The notes under the pieces are model-generated. The model was not told the origin of the DNA. It made no database searches and saw only the letters and a program-made list of their open reading frames with translations. The translations under genes and the position numbers were made by a program. Positions 17,076 to 27,442 of a DNA stretch of 64,000 bases are shown piece by piece. Origin of the DNA: Helicobacter japonicus (GTDB lineage Bacteria > Campylobacterota > Campylobacteria > Campylobacterales > Helicobacteraceae); assembly GCF_000762845.2 (NCBI RefSeq), contig NZ_JRMQ02000005.1, positions 1 to 64,000 on the forward strand, written 5' to 3'. Position 1 is the first letter of the stretch. Every line of letters starts with the position of its first letter.

Positions 17076-18350
17076 TTATTCGTTGCGTAAAACTTGCAAA
17101 GTATCTACCGATGAAGCTTTTTTTGCAGGATAATATGATGAAAGACATACGATAATAATTGCTCCTATGATTGTGAGAAAAAAATCAAGAAAAGACAAAT
17201 CAAGTGGAAGTTTTGAGCTACCATAAACATCTGCAGGGAGTGAGATAATAGGAAAGGTATCAAGCACATACATCGCAATGCCTGTAAGGATTATACCAAG
17301 CGCGATACCACTTAGCCCAATAGCGTTCCCTACCCAAAAAAATACAGACTTAATCTCTTGCTTGCTTGCACCAAGTGAGAGAAGCAAAGCAATTTCTTTA
17401 CGGCGATTCATAACAACCATAAGCAAGGAGCTAATGATATTTAAGCTTGCCATTACGATAATCAGCATAAGCACAATAAAAAGTGCGCGTTTTTCAAGCT
17501 CTAACGCCGAGAAAAAATTGCCATTTTGTTGCCACCAACCTTCAATTCCTGCACGATTTGGAAATTCTGTGATAAGAAAATCGGCAATGGCGTGAATGTC
17601 TTGCATAGGCTTTGGCGTAAAAATATGTATGCCATCATATATACCCTCATCTAAGCGGCGAATTTTTTGCAAGGCACTTAAATTTGTATAGGTATAAGCC
17701 TCATCATAAGCACGCAATCCAGATTCAAAGAATCCTGCGATATGAAATCGCTTATTGATGGGTGTATAGCTAAAGCCTGAAGGCTCAAGCTGCGTAAAGA
17801 ATAAGTCAATTTTGTCATTTGTTTCAAGATTAAAAAAATCTTCAAAACCTTTGCCTATGAGAATTGAAAAAGTCCTTTCTTTGAATCTTGCAATATTTTC
17901 TGCCTTTAGCTTTTCCCTCTCTTGTTGCGTGAGAGATTCGCTATTTTGAGGCTCAAAGGCTCTATTTACAACTTCATTGAGTTGAGATTCTGCACTCATA
18001 TCTACACCAAAAACCATAGCCGCATTCATACTATTACCTACTTTACTTACTGCTTGATAGCGCAAATACGGGCTAAAAAGAAATTGAGGAAATTGTTTTT
18101 TTAAAGATTCAAGTATTTTATCATCTACGCCTTGATAAGTCATAGAATACACGCTTAAAGGATAATTCATCACAAAGAGTTTGCGCTCAAATTCTTTTGA
18201 CATACCATTCATAATAGCCATTGCTACACACAGCACCATAACGCCAATACCTACACCAAAAAATGCAAGTAGTGCAGTAATAGAGATAAAAGGTTGTGTT
18301 TTATCAAAACGCAAATAACGCGGTAAAAGATAGAGAATAAGCGTTTTCAT
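17076..18350 (-). CDS. LolC/LolE-like lipoprotein-release ABC transporter permease
   Basis: 424 aa, FtsX-family architecture: an N-terminal transmembrane helix (about 22-47, ISITALLAFFGVGIGVMVL), a large periplasmic domain (about 50-295) and three C-terminal helices with RRKEIALLLSLGASKQEIKS between the first two. These permeases extract lipoproteins from the inner membrane and hand them to LolA, which is encoded nearby (21005). The ATG overlaps the secA stop (TAATG). Only one permease gene is present, as in H. pylori, so it would form a homodimer; its LolD ATPase is not in the window. Confidence 0.88.
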   Translation of the reverse strand: MKTLILYLLPRYLRFDKTQPFISITALLAFFGVGIGVMVLCVAMAIMNGMSKEFERKLFVMNYPLSVYSMTYQGVDDKILESLKKQFPQFLFSPYLRYQAVSKVGNSMNAAMVFGVDMSAESQLNEVVNRAFEPQNSESLTQQEREKLKAENIARFKERTFSILIGKGFEDFFNLETNDKIDLFFTQLEPSGFSYTPINKRFHIAGFFESGLRAYDEAYTYTNLSALQKIRRLDEGIYDGIHIFTPKPMQDIHAIADFLITEFPNRAGIEGWWQQNGNFFSALELEKRALFIVLMLIIVMASLNIISSLLMVVMNRRKEIALLLSLGASKQEIKSVFFWVGNAIGLSGIALGIILTGIAMYVLDTFPIISLPADVYGSSKLPLDLSFLDFFLTIIGAIIIVCLSSYYPAKKASSVDTLQVLRNE

Positions 18351-20905
18351 TATGCAAGCAAACCTTTTTTAGGTCCGCTTTTACCGTGGCACACTTTGTA
18401 TTTTTTACCACTTCCGCAAGGACAAGGGTCATTGCGTGATACTTTTACCTTAGGTGCAGGACTAGAATCTGCATTTGTGCTAACATTTTGCAAATTCTCT
18501 TCAAGCTCTTCTTGCATATTTTGAAGCATTTTATTGGTTTCTTCTTCCTCTTTTTCTTTAAGTTGAATGATTTGAAGCATTTTGGTTGTTTCAAATTTAA
18601 GATTTTCTACAAATTCCAAAAGAAGATTATAGCTTTCTTTTTTGTATTCAACGAGTGGATCTTTTTGATTATATCCTCTTAGTCCTATGCCTGTTTTGAG
18701 ATTATCCATTGTGTAAAGATGCTCTCTCCACGAGTTGTCAAGCACTTGCAAATATATGATACGCTCAATTTGAGCCCTTTGTTCTGTGCCAACCTTTGAC
18801 ATTTTGTCTTCGTAGCCTTGCTCCATTTGTGTGATAATTTTTGTAAGTAAATCATCATAGCCAAGATTCTCACAATTTCCTATATCTAGTCCCAAATCCT
18901 CTAATGCTTGAGCCTTGAGTGATGAGAGATTGAAATCCGCACTATCATCACCAGGTAGAATCTGTGCTTTATAAAGCAATGTTTGTGCGCTAAGTTCGCG
19001 ATTAGTTTTTATGCGTTCTTCTAAAGAACAATGCTCATCAAGTAATTCATTTCTTAGCTTATATACAGCTTTGCGTTGCTCATTAGCGACATCATCGTAT
19101 TCAAGCAAATGCTTTCTTGATTCAAAATGTAGGCTTTCTACCTTTTTTTGTGCGTTTTCTACAGAACGTGTAACAAGCCCAGATTCTATATGTTCTCCCT
19201 CTTTAAGCCCAAGCCTTTCCATAATGCCTTTAATTTTATCGCTCCCAAAGATTCTAAGCAAAGAATCTTCAAGGCTTAAATAAAATTGACTAATACCTGG
19301 GTCGCCTTGTCTTCCAGCTCTTCCACGCAATTGATTATCAATGCGGCGACTCTCGTGTCTTTCAGTCCCAATAATATACAATCCTCCAAGTTCGCGTATT
19401 TCATCATTGATTTTGATATCTACGCCACGTCCTGCCATATTTGTAGCAATTGTTACTGCTCCTTTTACTCCTGCATCTTTAATGATTTCAGCTTCTTTGC
19501 TGTGCTGTTTTGCATTAAGCACGGTGTGAGGGATTCTATGTTTTTTAAGGAGTTCGTGTAAAATCTCACTTTTTTCAATACTTGCAGTTCCTACAAGCAC
19601 AGGCTGTCCTTTTTTGTGGAGTTCTTGAATCTTACTTACCACAGCATTAAATTTTTCTTTTTCACTTTTGTAAATGAGGTCGTTGAGGTCTTTGCGTTGC
19701 ACAGGGACATTTGTAGGAATACTCACAACCTCAAGATTATAGATTTGCAAAAATTCACTTGCTTCAGTTTGTGCTGTGCCTGTCATACCAGAGAGTTTTT
19801 CATAGAGTCGGAAATAGTTTTGAAAGGTAATATCTGCAAGTGTTTGGCTTTCTTCTTTAATATCTACTTTTTCTTTTGCCTCTATGGCTTGATGCAGTCC
19901 TTCACTAAATCGCCTACCTTCGCTTAGTCGTCCTGTAAATTCATCAACAATGACTACTTCATCATTTTGCACGACATAATCTTTGTCTTTGATAAAAAGA
20001 TAATTGGCTTTAAGTGCTTGGTCAAGATGATGAGAAAGTGCCGCATTTTCAATGCTATATAGATTATCCACTTTAAAAAGATTCTCGGCTTTTTTAATGC
20101 CTTCTTCATTAAGAAGAATGACACGATTTTTTTCATCAATGCTAAAATCCTCTCCATTTTTAAGTTTTTGAGCTACGCTATTAGCAAGTTGATAGTGTTC
20201 TAATGTGCGATTGACAGGTCCAGAGATGATAAGAGGCGTGCGTGCTTCATCAATAAGAATAGAATCTACTTCATCAATAATTGCAAAATAATGCTCTCTT
20301 TGCACCTTTTGACTTAAATCATATTTCATATTATCACGCAAATAATCAAAACCAAACTCATTATTTGTGCCATATACCACATCACACGCATAGGCTTTTA
20401 GACGCTCATTATCATCGTGTATCTCACCTGTAATCACACCCACACTAAAGCCTAGAAAATTATATAGTGGTTCTAGTTCCCTCGCATCTCTGTTTGCTAG
20501 ATAATCATTAACGGTTACAATATGCACACCTCGCCCACAAAGTGCATTAAGACAGGCTGCAAGAGTTGCCACAAGCGTTTTTCCCTCTCCTGTTTTCATC
20601 TCTGCTATGCGCCCATCATTAAGTGCCATACCACCGATAAGTTGCACATCAAAATGTCGCATACCAAGTGTGCGCTTACTCGCTTCTCGCGTGATGGCAA
20701 AACTTTTGTGTAGGATTGACTGAAGCGTTTCCTCACCGCTTTGGATTTTTGTTTTTAACTCATTGAAAGCGTTTTGAAGTTCCTCATCACTCAAGGCTTG
20801 ATAGGTAGATTCTAAAGCATTGATAATTTGCACTTCTTTGTTGTAAAGTTTAATAAGTTTATTATTGCGTGAGCCTAAAATTTTTGAGACAAGAGTTTGA
20901 ATCAT
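18350..20905 (-). CDS. secA: Preprotein translocase ATPase SecA
   Basis: 851 aa motor of the Sec pathway. Motifs: [15 protein letters not shown] (Walker A), [20 protein letters not shown] (Walker B), [11 protein letters not shown] and [23 protein letters not shown] in the second motor domain, and a C-terminal zinc-binding SecB/ribosome-contact tail [18 protein letters not shown] (CxCx8CH). I choose ATG at 20905 (MIQTLVSK) because AAAAGG lies 6 nt before it; the frame extends 13 codons further to a GTG without such a site. It precedes the Lol permease in the same transcript and is divergent from lolA. Confidence 0.98.
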   Translation of the reverse strand: MIQTLVSKILGSRNNKLIKLYNKEVQIINALESTYQALSDEELQNAFNELKTKIQSGEETLQSILHKSFAITREASKRTLGMRHFDVQLIGGMALNDGRIAEMKTGEGKTLVATLAACLNALCGRGVHIVTVNDYLANRDARELEPLYNFLGFSVGVITGEIHDDNERLKAYACDVVYGTNNEFGFDYLRDNMKYDLSQKVQREHYFAIIDEVDSILIDEARTPLIISGPVNRTLEHYQLANSVAQKLKNGEDFSIDEKNRVILLNEEGIKKAENLFKVDNLYSIENAALSHHLDQALKANYLFIKDKDYVVQNDEVVIVDEFTGRLSEGRRFSEGLHQAIEAKEKVDIKEESQTLADITFQNYFRLYEKLSGMTGTAQTEASEFLQIYNLEVVSIPTNVPVQRKDLNDLIYKSEKEKFNAVVSKIQELHKKGQPVLVGTASIEKSEILHELLKKHRIPHTVLNAKQHSKEAEIIKDAGVKGAVTIATNMAGRGVDIKINDEIRELGGLYIIGTERHESRRIDNQLRGRAGRQGDPGISQFYLSLEDSLLRIFGSDKIKGIMERLGLKEGEHIESGLVTRSVENAQKKVESLHFESRKHLLEYDDVANEQRKAVYKLRNELLDEHCSLEERIKTNRELSAQTLLYKAQILPGDDSADFNLSSLKAQALEDLGLDIGNCENLGYDDLLTKIITQMEQGYEDKMSKVGTEQRAQIERIIYLQVLDNSWREHLYTMDNLKTGIGLRGYNQKDPLVEYKKESYNLLLEFVENLKFETTKMLQIIQLKEKEEEETNKMLQNMQEELEENLQNVSTNADSSPAPKVKVSRNDPCPCGSGKKYKVCHGKSGPKKGLLA

Positions 20906-20959
20906 ACTAAGCCTTTTAGAAAAAATTGCGTGTAATTTTAGCACATTTTTAGAGAGTTT

Positions 20960-20968
20960 TGCTACAAT
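20960..20968 (+). promoter_or_regulatory. Extended -10 promoter of lolA
   Basis: TGCTACAAT, with an expected start near 20975, about 30 nt before the lolA ATG. It lies in the secA-lolA divergent gap. Confidence 0.5.
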
Positions 20969-21004
20969 CTCTATCCTTTAAGATAGACATAAAGGAATAG
21001 ATAA

Positions 21005-21544
21005 ATGTGTATTCTACGAATGTGTTTTATACTTGTTTTTGCTTTTTGTGAAGTAGCTTTTGCGTGGGGTGAGAATATACAAAGCATAGAGGCTGATTTT
21101 GAACAGCGCATTGAAAATGAAGATGGTATGGATATGTTTTATAGAGGCAAGATTTTGGGTAAATCGCCAAACAAAGCAAGATGGGATTATCAAATACCTC
21201 TTAAAAAGGAAATTTATATGATTGATAATGAGGTGATGATTTATGAGCCAAGTCTTGAACAGGTGAGTTACTCAAGATTAAGGACAAAGAGCGATTTTAT
21301 ATCTATTTTAAAATCTGCCAAAAAACAAACAGATGGAAGTTATCATACAACTATTGAAGGCATAGAATACACGCTTTTTGTTGATAAAAATAACAAGCCC
21401 GAGCGCATAGTTTTTATAGATTCTATGGGAGCAAAGAGTATTTTGACTTTGAGTAATGTTAAAATAAATGGCACAATCAATGATAAAGTTTTTCATTTTT
21501 CTCCACCAAAAGGCGTTGAGATTGTCGAGATAAGCACACGCTAA
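21005..21544 (+). CDS. lolA: Outer-membrane lipoprotein carrier LolA
   Basis: 179 aa with a Sec signal peptide (about residues 1-20, ending EVAFA before WGEN). The mature part begins with IQSIEADFEQRIENEDGM and MFYRGKILGKSPNKARWDYQIP, typical of LolA, followed by eleven or so short beta-strands. It ferries lipoproteins across the periplasm. AAAGGA lies 8 nt before the ATG. It is divergent from secA; its likely partner permease is encoded at 17076-18350. Confidence 0.9.
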   Translation: MCILRMCFILVFAFCEVAFAWGENIQSIEADFEQRIENEDGMDMFYRGKILGKSPNKARWDYQIPLKKEIYMIDNEVMIYEPSLEQVSYSRLRTKSDFISILKSAKKQTDGSYHTTIEGIEYTLFVDKNNKPERIVFIDSMGAKSILTLSNVKINGTINDKVFHFSPPKGVEIVEISTR

Positions 21545-21588
21545 TGAGATTACTATAAAGGCAAGTGATAGTATAAAAGGAGTATTTG

Positions 21589-23094
21589 ATGTTTGATTTT
21601 GCTAATACACATAAGGCGGTAATTGCTCACAAAGAGATATTATGCGATAACCTTACACCCTTAGCAGTGCTTGGAGGGTTAAATGCAAAAGTGCTTTTAG
21701 AATCTGCATATAATGAAACCGGCAAGGATAGATTTTCTATTGTAATTTTAAACGAAGCCTTTAGAATCTATAAAGAAAATAGCATATATTTTCTTATTTA
21801 TCAAGAGCAAAAAATACCATTACAGGAAGCGTTGGCAGATTATACATTTTTAGATTCTCTCTTATCGTCCGTAGATAAAGTGGGTTTTTTAGAATCTCTT
21901 GCATTTATACGCACTCTTGCACCAAATCCTACTGACAAGATTCCAGCCTATTTGCCCTTGCCTCTTGGCGGAGCAGGGTATATCGGCTATGAGTTTTTTG
22001 CCGAGATTGAGGAGGTAACTTTTAGCAATCCACCGCTTTATAATGCACCAGAATGTGCCTTTATCTTTGGGCGAGATTTTTTAATTTTTGACCATCTTTT
22101 TGATAGATTGCATATTGTGAGTGTGGGCTATGCGCACGAAAAAGAAAGTATAGATGTGAATGAACGCATAGAGCATATTATTGCAAGATTACAGAATCTC
22201 CCTCAAACTTCATTCACTCCTCATTCAGCGCATAATGCAGATGAATATATCATTGAGAGTGCTACAAGTCAAAGTGAGTATGAAACTATGGTGGAGACAA
22301 TCAAAAAATCTATTTATGCAGGGGATTTGCTCCAATGTGTGCCAAGTCAATATATGTCTATCCGCTCTTCTTTACCCCCACTTCAAGCCTATCGGAATCT
22401 TAGACATCAAAATCCTAGTCCTTATATGTTTTATTATGATTTTGATGACTTTATTATACTTGGGGCTAGTCCGGAGATTATGTTAAGACTTAAAACTAAA
22501 CAGGACAAATCATTTTTTACACTTCGCCCAATCGCAGGCACACGCCCTAGGGGAGAGAGTGTGGCACAAGATTTAGAGTTTGAAAAAGAACTTTTAAATG
22601 ATGAAAAAGAAAAAGCAGAACATTTAATGTTGCTTGATTTGGCGCGTAATGATGCGGGTAAAGTGAGTGTGGGTGGAGGAGTGAAAGTTTTAGCACGTAA
22701 TAAAATTGAGCGATATTCGCGCGTTATGCACATTGTATCCGAAGTGCAAGGTGAGCTAGATTCTAAACATTTTACTAAAAATGATGTGTTTAAATCTGTT
22801 TTCCCTGCAGGGACACTTAGTGGTGCGCCAAAAATACAAGCAATTAAAACTATTGAATCTTTAGAATCTCACGCCAGAGGTATATATGGTGGGGCAATAG
22901 GATATTTTACTTATGATGAAGATATGGATTTTGCTATTGCTATTCGCACCGCAGTATATCAAAATGGTATATATTATATGCGTTCAGGTGCGGGAATCGT
23001 GCAGGATTCAATTCCTAGTGTGGAATATATTGAAACACAAAATAAAGTTCGTTCCCAGCTTGATATGCTTGGCATACAAAAGGATAAAAAATGA
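21589..23094 (+). CDS. trpE: Anthranilate synthase component I
   Basis: 501 aa. Converts chorismate to anthranilate with ammonia from the TrpG domain. The N-terminal LLESAYNETGKDRFSIV matches the tryptophan feedback site (LLES) of TrpE. The catalytic C-terminal half has GASPEIMLRL, LRPIAGTRPRGES, LLDLARNDAGKVS, ERYSRVMHIVSEVQG and FPAGTLSGAPKIQAIK. ATG at 21589 is preceded by AAAAGGAG; TTG at 21586 is less likely. It overlaps trpGD by 4 bp (ATGA). I see no leader peptide or attenuator in the 44-bp gap after lolA. Confidence 0.95.
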   Translation: MFDFANTHKAVIAHKEILCDNLTPLAVLGGLNAKVLLESAYNETGKDRFSIVILNEAFRIYKENSIYFLIYQEQKIPLQEALADYTFLDSLLSSVDKVGFLESLAFIRTLAPNPTDKIPAYLPLPLGGAGYIGYEFFAEIEEVTFSNPPLYNAPECAFIFGRDFLIFDHLFDRLHIVSVGYAHEKESIDVNERIEHIIARLQNLPQTSFTPHSAHNADEYIIESATSQSEYETMVETIKKSIYAGDLLQCVPSQYMSIRSSLPPLQAYRNLRHQNPSPYMFYYDFDDFIILGASPEIMLRLKTKQDKSFFTLRPIAGTRPRGESVAQDLEFEKELLNDEKEKAEHLMLLDLARNDAGKVSVGGGVKVLARNKIERYSRVMHIVSEVQGELDSKHFTKNDVFKSVFPAGTLSGAPKIQAIKTIESLESHARGIYGGAIGYFTYDEDMDFAIAIRTAVYQNGIYYMRSGAGIVQDSIPSVEYIETQNKVRSQLDMLGIQKDKK

Positions 23095-24695
23095 TTTTGC
23101 TTATTGATAATTATGATTCTTTTACTTATAACATTTATCAAGCTTTTTATCGTTTTGGTTTTCCTATTAAAGTAGCAAGAAGCGATAAAATTAGCATTGA
23201 AGAGATAAGGGAAATCAATCCTCAATATATCATTATCGGTCCGGGTCCAAAAACACCAAAAGAAGCGGGTATTTCTATCCAAATCGTGCAGGAGTTTCAA
23301 GGTGTGTATCCAATTTTAGGAATCTGTCTAGGACATCAGGCGATTATGGCGGCTTTTGGTATGGATATTGTCAATGCTAAAAATATTGCACACGGTAAAG
23401 TTGAGCCACTTCATCATAATCAAAAAGGGCTTTTTAGACATATCACTCCGCTAACGCTTATTGTGCGCTATCATTCACTTGTGGGTAAATCTCATCAACT
23501 GCCTGATTGCCTTGAGGTGAGTGCGTGGAGTGAAGATGGAGAAATTATGGCGATTGAGCACAAGATTCATCATCTTGTGGGTGTGCAGTTCCACCCTGAA
23601 TCTATTGGCACAATTGAGGGTGAGAAAATGCTTTTAAATTTCTTGCACTATACGCGTGAGATTATTCCTATCAAGCAATATCTCAAAAGCACTCTAAAGG
23701 GTGAAAGTCTTAGCTTTAAACAAGCCTATGATGTGATGGACGAAATCACAGAGGGTAATATGAGCGATGCACAAATTGGCAGTATTTTGACAAGCCTTGA
23801 GATTAAAGGTGTGAATGCAGAGGAATTAGCGGGATTTGCAAGTGTATTGAAGAAAAAAGCCATTGCCTTTCCTTTACCACTAAGCAATGAGGTGCGTCTT
23901 GATATGGTAGGCACAGGAGGCTCTCCTCATAAAACCTTTAATGTATCTACCACAAGTGCATTGCTTCTTGCAACTGCTGGAGTAAAGATTATCAAACACG
24001 GCAACAGGGCGATTACTTCAAAGTCTGGTTCAGCAGATTTGCTAAGCGCACTTGGCGTAAATATCAATATGGAGGTGCAAACTTGTATTGATGTTTATAA
24101 AAATATTGGTATTACATTTTTGTTTGCTCAAAAGTTTCACGCTGCTATGCGTTTTGCTGCTCCTGCAAGATCTTCGCTTGGTTTTAAGACAGCTTTTAAT
24201 CTTATCGGTCCTCTCTCAAATCCTGCAAATGTTACGCATCAATTTATTGGTGTATTTGATAAGGCATATACCGAGATTATGGCGCGCGCACTTGATATTT
24301 TGGGTATAAAAAGGGCAATGGTTGTAAGCGGATTTGATTATTATGATGAAATTTCACTTTGCGCACCCACACAAATTACAGAGCTTAATAATGGTGTGAT
24401 TAAAAGTTATGTGTTTAATCCAAGTGAGATTGGGCTTAGTTTTGTCCCTTATACAGAGCTTTGTGGGGGAGATGTGCAGGAAAATAAGCGCATTAGCCTC
24501 GATATTTTTTCTGCCTCGCCCCAATCATTACGTTCTCCTAAAACACAGCTTGTTGCGCTTAATACCGGTGCAGCATTATACCTTGCAGGTAAGGCAGAAA
24601 GTATTAAAGAGGGATATTTTTTAGCAAGGGACATTATAGAATCTAAACGCGTTTTTGATGTGCTAGAGGAGTTTGTGAGATTATCAAATCAATAG
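23091..24695 (+). CDS. trpGD: Bifunctional anthranilate synthase glutaminase / anthranilate phosphoribosyltransferase
   Basis: 534 aa fusion. Residues 1 to about 190 are a class I glutamine amidotransferase: ILLIDNYDSFTYNIYQ, catalytic Cys in ILGICLGHQAI, and the His/Glu of VQFHPESIGTIEG. Residues from about 200 on are TrpD, with MVGTGGSPHKTFNVSTTSA (phosphoribosyl-pyrophosphate loop) and KHGNRAITSKSGSADLLSALG. The usual GTGGD of TrpD reads GTGGS here. Together with TrpE it makes phosphoribosyl anthranilate, the first two steps of tryptophan synthesis. trpC, trpF, trpB and trpA do not follow here. Confidence 0.95.
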   Translation: MILLIDNYDSFTYNIYQAFYRFGFPIKVARSDKISIEEIREINPQYIIIGPGPKTPKEAGISIQIVQEFQGVYPILGICLGHQAIMAAFGMDIVNAKNIAHGKVEPLHHNQKGLFRHITPLTLIVRYHSLVGKSHQLPDCLEVSAWSEDGEIMAIEHKIHHLVGVQFHPESIGTIEGEKMLLNFLHYTREIIPIKQYLKSTLKGESLSFKQAYDVMDEITEGNMSDAQIGSILTSLEIKGVNAEELAGFASVLKKKAIAFPLPLSNEVRLDMVGTGGSPHKTFNVSTTSALLLATAGVKIIKHGNRAITSKSGSADLLSALGVNINMEVQTCIDVYKNIGITFLFAQKFHAAMRFAAPARSSLGFKTAFNLIGPLSNPANVTHQFIGVFDKAYTEIMARALDILGIKRAMVVSGFDYYDEISLCAPTQITELNNGVIKSYVFNPSEIGLSFVPYTELCGGDVQENKRISLDIFSASPQSLRSPKTQLVALNTGAALYLAGKAESIKEGYFLARDIIESKRVFDVLEEFVRLSNQ

Positions 24696-24704
24696 TAGGA
24701 ATTA

Positions 24705-25658
24705 ATGAAGGGTTTAGTTAAGGTTATTGTGGGTTCTTGTTTTTGCTTTTATTTTTTGGTGGCAAACGATGAGATAGATTCTACATATTTTAAGCTTTTG
24801 CAGGGTTGTAATTGGGGGCAGCTCAATTGCAATACACAACTTTGCAAGGGTAATAATGACGCAGCAGGAGATTCCTATACATATTATAAGCTTATAAAGC
24901 CTTTGAGCTTAAGTGGTGAGATTGTTTTTGCGAACATAGAACCTAGTGAATGTGATGATAATGAAACGATGTCCTCAATCTTTTATCCAAAAAGAAGAGG
25001 TTTTTCATTTTTACAAACCGCGCGTTTAAGTGTGGCAGATAAGGATATAAAACAAATAGAAAATCTTTTGCCCAAATGGTTTTTAGATGGATTGCTTGGC
25101 GAGGTGAGATTCCAAGTGAGTTTTGAAATAGAAAATAGAAAAGAACGTGTTATATTTGATGGTGATGGTGCAGAAAATATTGTGCCACATAGCGATTTAG
25201 TAGCACTTAAATATGAGCATCACACTTGTAATGGTGGCAGTTATGATAAAATCAATGTGTCAAATTTCACTATCAAAAAAATCTCTGAAAAACCAAGTAA
25301 TAGAGACGCGTATGAAAATGTATTGATGCTAGGACTAAGAGGTTATGAGATAAGCGTAACAGATGAGTTTGTGAATCTGCGAGAAACTCCAAATGGTAAG
25401 ATTTTAGAGCGCATTTATACGAAAGATAAAGAAAATGTATTGATTATTGGTATTTATAATACGCGCAAGTCGTGGCAGTATTTGATTGATAAGAAATTTT
25501 CTTTTAATAATGCAAATGATAAATGGATAAAAGTGTTGTATTTTCCACCTCGTATAAAAGATGTGCATAAAGCAATCATAGGCTATATTCACACTTCACA
25601 AATAGAACTTATGGGCTTTGATGGAGCAAGAAAGAGATTGCAGAGACTAGGAAAATAA
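24705..25658 (+). CDS. Exported protein with C-terminal SH3-like domain
   Basis: 317 aa. A hydrophobic N terminus (residues 1-20) ends in FLVA before NDE and should be a Sec signal peptide. The central part contains several cysteines (CNWGQLNCNTQLC, about 35-47) and no family I recognise. The C-terminal third looks like a bacterial SH3 domain: DEFVNLRETPNGKILERI, later WIKVLYFPP and GYIHTSQIEL, a fold that often binds cell wall or peptides. TAGGA lies shortly before the ATG. It follows trpGD by 9 bp and may share its transcript, without obvious functional link. Confidence 0.65.
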   Translation: MKGLVKVIVGSCFCFYFLVANDEIDSTYFKLLQGCNWGQLNCNTQLCKGNNDAAGDSYTYYKLIKPLSLSGEIVFANIEPSECDDNETMSSIFYPKRRGFSFLQTARLSVADKDIKQIENLLPKWFLDGLLGEVRFQVSFEIENRKERVIFDGDGAENIVPHSDLVALKYEHHTCNGGSYDKINVSNFTIKKISEKPSNRDAYENVLMLGLRGYEISVTDEFVNLRETPNGKILERIYTKDKENVLIIGIYNTRKSWQYLIDKKFSFNNANDKWIKVLYFPPRIKDVHKAIIGYIHTSQIELMGFDGARKRLQRLGK

Positions 25659-25690
25659 AAATGAGCAAATTTGTTTGAATTGGCTACCAA

Positions 25691-27442
25691 CTAGAAGCTA
25701 AACTGCCCACCTACACGCAGACTCATATAGTTTGATACATTCACATCATAAAGGGTAATGTTTTGTCCTAGTCCATATTGAAGTGCTATATCTAAGAATC
25801 CAAGGAGATTTACACCACCGGTAAGTATTGTGCCTTCACCACTATTTGAGCGTAAATCTCGCATAGCTCCCAATCTAAAATCTATCATTTTGAAGTTTGC
25901 CATTACTCCTCCGCCGATATATTGACTTTTTGGGCTTGAGAGAGAGAGAGTATCATTAGGCATAATATCCGCATCAAAGGCAAAGGTAAGGAAATTCATT
26001 AGGCTATAGCTTATACCTGCACGCACTTGGCGATTAAGTGTGATGTCTGCAAGATTATTTGTGCGCTTAATAACAGGCGCATTGAGATTTTTCACTACAA
26101 GTCCAAAGTTTAATGATTTGTTTGTTCTTGGCGTATAGAGAAAACCTAAATCAAATCCAAAAGTTTGTGCCATATCTGTGTCATCTTTATTAAAAGACAC
26201 TTCAGGAAAACTACCCACACTAAATTTAAGATTCTGTCCGTAACCTATGGCTTGTATAAATTTCACGGCTACACCAACATTTACATCGCCTAGAGGTGTA
26301 AAGAGTGTATGTCCATAGCCTATGGGGATTTCTATGAGTGCGAGAGCATTTGCATAAAGTGTATGCTGTGCTTGGTCATACATAACTGAACCTTGTAGGT
26401 CACTTTTGTTTGCATCGTATGTTAGGGAGACGCTATCTCCATTTGCATTTGCAGTATAGTATTTGCCACCTAGCTCAAAAATAAGCTGATTATTATTTGG
26501 GTCAAGTGCCACAGAAGCATTAGAAAATGCAGAAGCAAAAAGCCCTATGCCTACGGCTCCGCGTCCTGTATCTACCTCTTGTATATCGATACTCCCTACA
26601 ATATCACTCTCTATCCGTCTTTGCTTTTTGTCTCCAGCAAATTGAAAGACAAAGCCATTTTGTGTATTAAGCACGACATCATTGCCTTTCATTGCTCTAT
26701 CAATAACACCAAAATCATTTAAAAGTTTATCAATAACAGAATCTGCACCTTTTTTAATCGTGAGAGTGCCAGCACTTTCTAAAATTTTTTCAGCAACATC
26801 AGCTGTGCCACCTGCAGTGTTAAGTCCATCAAGCACATCACCAAGTTTAGTTGCATCAATACCAGAGATAATATCTCCTATCAAAGGGCTACCACCTTTA
26901 TTTGCTGCATCGGTGAGTCTGTCTTTAAGTTTATTTGCTAAGTTTATATTGCCACTAATGGTTGTCGCACAAGCCTTGAAATCGTTGCAAGCAGCAGTTG
27001 TATGGTCAAGCTCTTGAAGGAGATTTGATAAATCACTTGCACTAATTGTGCCGGGAGTTTGGGGATTTGGAAAAAGCGCATCGAGTGCGCCACCTAGTGC
27101 GCCATCAATGATTGTCCCATTAATCGTTACGCTTTTGCCACTCCCGCTTAGAAGTTGGTCATTAAGCGTATTTGGAAGGTCGTTAAGATTATCTACATTA
27201 ATTGCTGCCATTTGAAGGAGATTTTGTTCTTTAAATTGCGCACCAAAGCTATAACCTGCCTTTGAACGTCTATCTGCTCCAAGTAGTGCAGGATTATAAT
27301 ACAATCCCCAAGCAGAATCTTTAAGTGCTACTCCTGCTCCACCCATACCAGCAGATACTTGCCCCATTGAGCCAAACTCTAGGCTAAAACTCGTGCTTAT
27401 TGCTAATACTAATAGGCTTGATAGAGTGAAATATCTCAACAT
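25691..27442 (-). CDS. Outer-membrane beta-barrel protein (TraF_2 / FadL-like)
   Basis: 583 aa. Signal peptide (about 1-20) followed by LEFGSMGQVSAGMGGAGVALKDSAWGLYYNPALL, an N-terminal pattern shared by FadL/OmpP1-like barrels and by the TraF_2 family that databases label as conjugal transfer. The middle (about 100-250) is an Ala/Gly/Asp-rich region; the C-terminal half has alternating beta-strands and ends in Phe (GGQFSF), as outer-membrane proteins do. No conjugation gene is near, so I take it as a general porin or lipid-uptake protein. GGAG is 11 nt before the ATG, slightly far. The gene stands alone and is preceded by a long non-coding stretch. Confidence 0.75.
   Translation of the reverse strand: MLRYFTLSSLLVLAISTSFSLEFGSMGQVSAGMGGAGVALKDSAWGLYYNPALLGADRRSKAGYSFGAQFKEQNLLQMAAINVDNLNDLPNTLNDQLLSGSGKSVTINGTIIDGALGGALDALFPNPQTPGTISASDLSNLLQELDHTTAACNDFKACATTISGNINLANKLKDRLTDAANKGGSPLIGDIISGIDATKLGDVLDGLNTAGGTADVAEKILESAGTLTIKKGADSVIDKLLNDFGVIDRAMKGNDVVLNTQNGFVFQFAGDKKQRRIESDIVGSIDIQEVDTGRGAVGIGLFASAFSNASVALDPNNNQLIFELGGKYYTANANGDSVSLTYDANKSDLQGSVMYDQAQHTLYANALALIEIPIGYGHTLFTPLGDVNVGVAVKFIQAIGYGQNLKFSVGSFPEVSFNKDDTDMAQTFGFDLGFLYTPRTNKSLNFGLVVKNLNAPVIKRTNNLADITLNRQVRAGISYSLMNFLTFAFDADIMPNDTLSLSSPKSQYIGGGVMANFKMIDFRLGAMRDLRSNSGEGTILTGGVNLLGFLDIALQYGLGQNITLYDVNVSNYMSLRVGGQFSF

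Noticed and set aside
21545-21588. Tryptophan leader peptide or attenuator
   Set aside because: Only 44 bp between lolA and trpE, with no run of Trp codons and no stem-loop pair.
26682-27017. 111-aa open frame on the plus strand
   Set aside because: Antisense to the Ala/Gly-rich part of the outer-membrane protein gene; Ser/Pro-rich shadow.
25691-27442. Conjugation gene traF
   Set aside because: The similarity is to the TraF_2 barrel family; no type IV secretion or relaxase gene is near, and the protein looks like an outer-membrane barrel.
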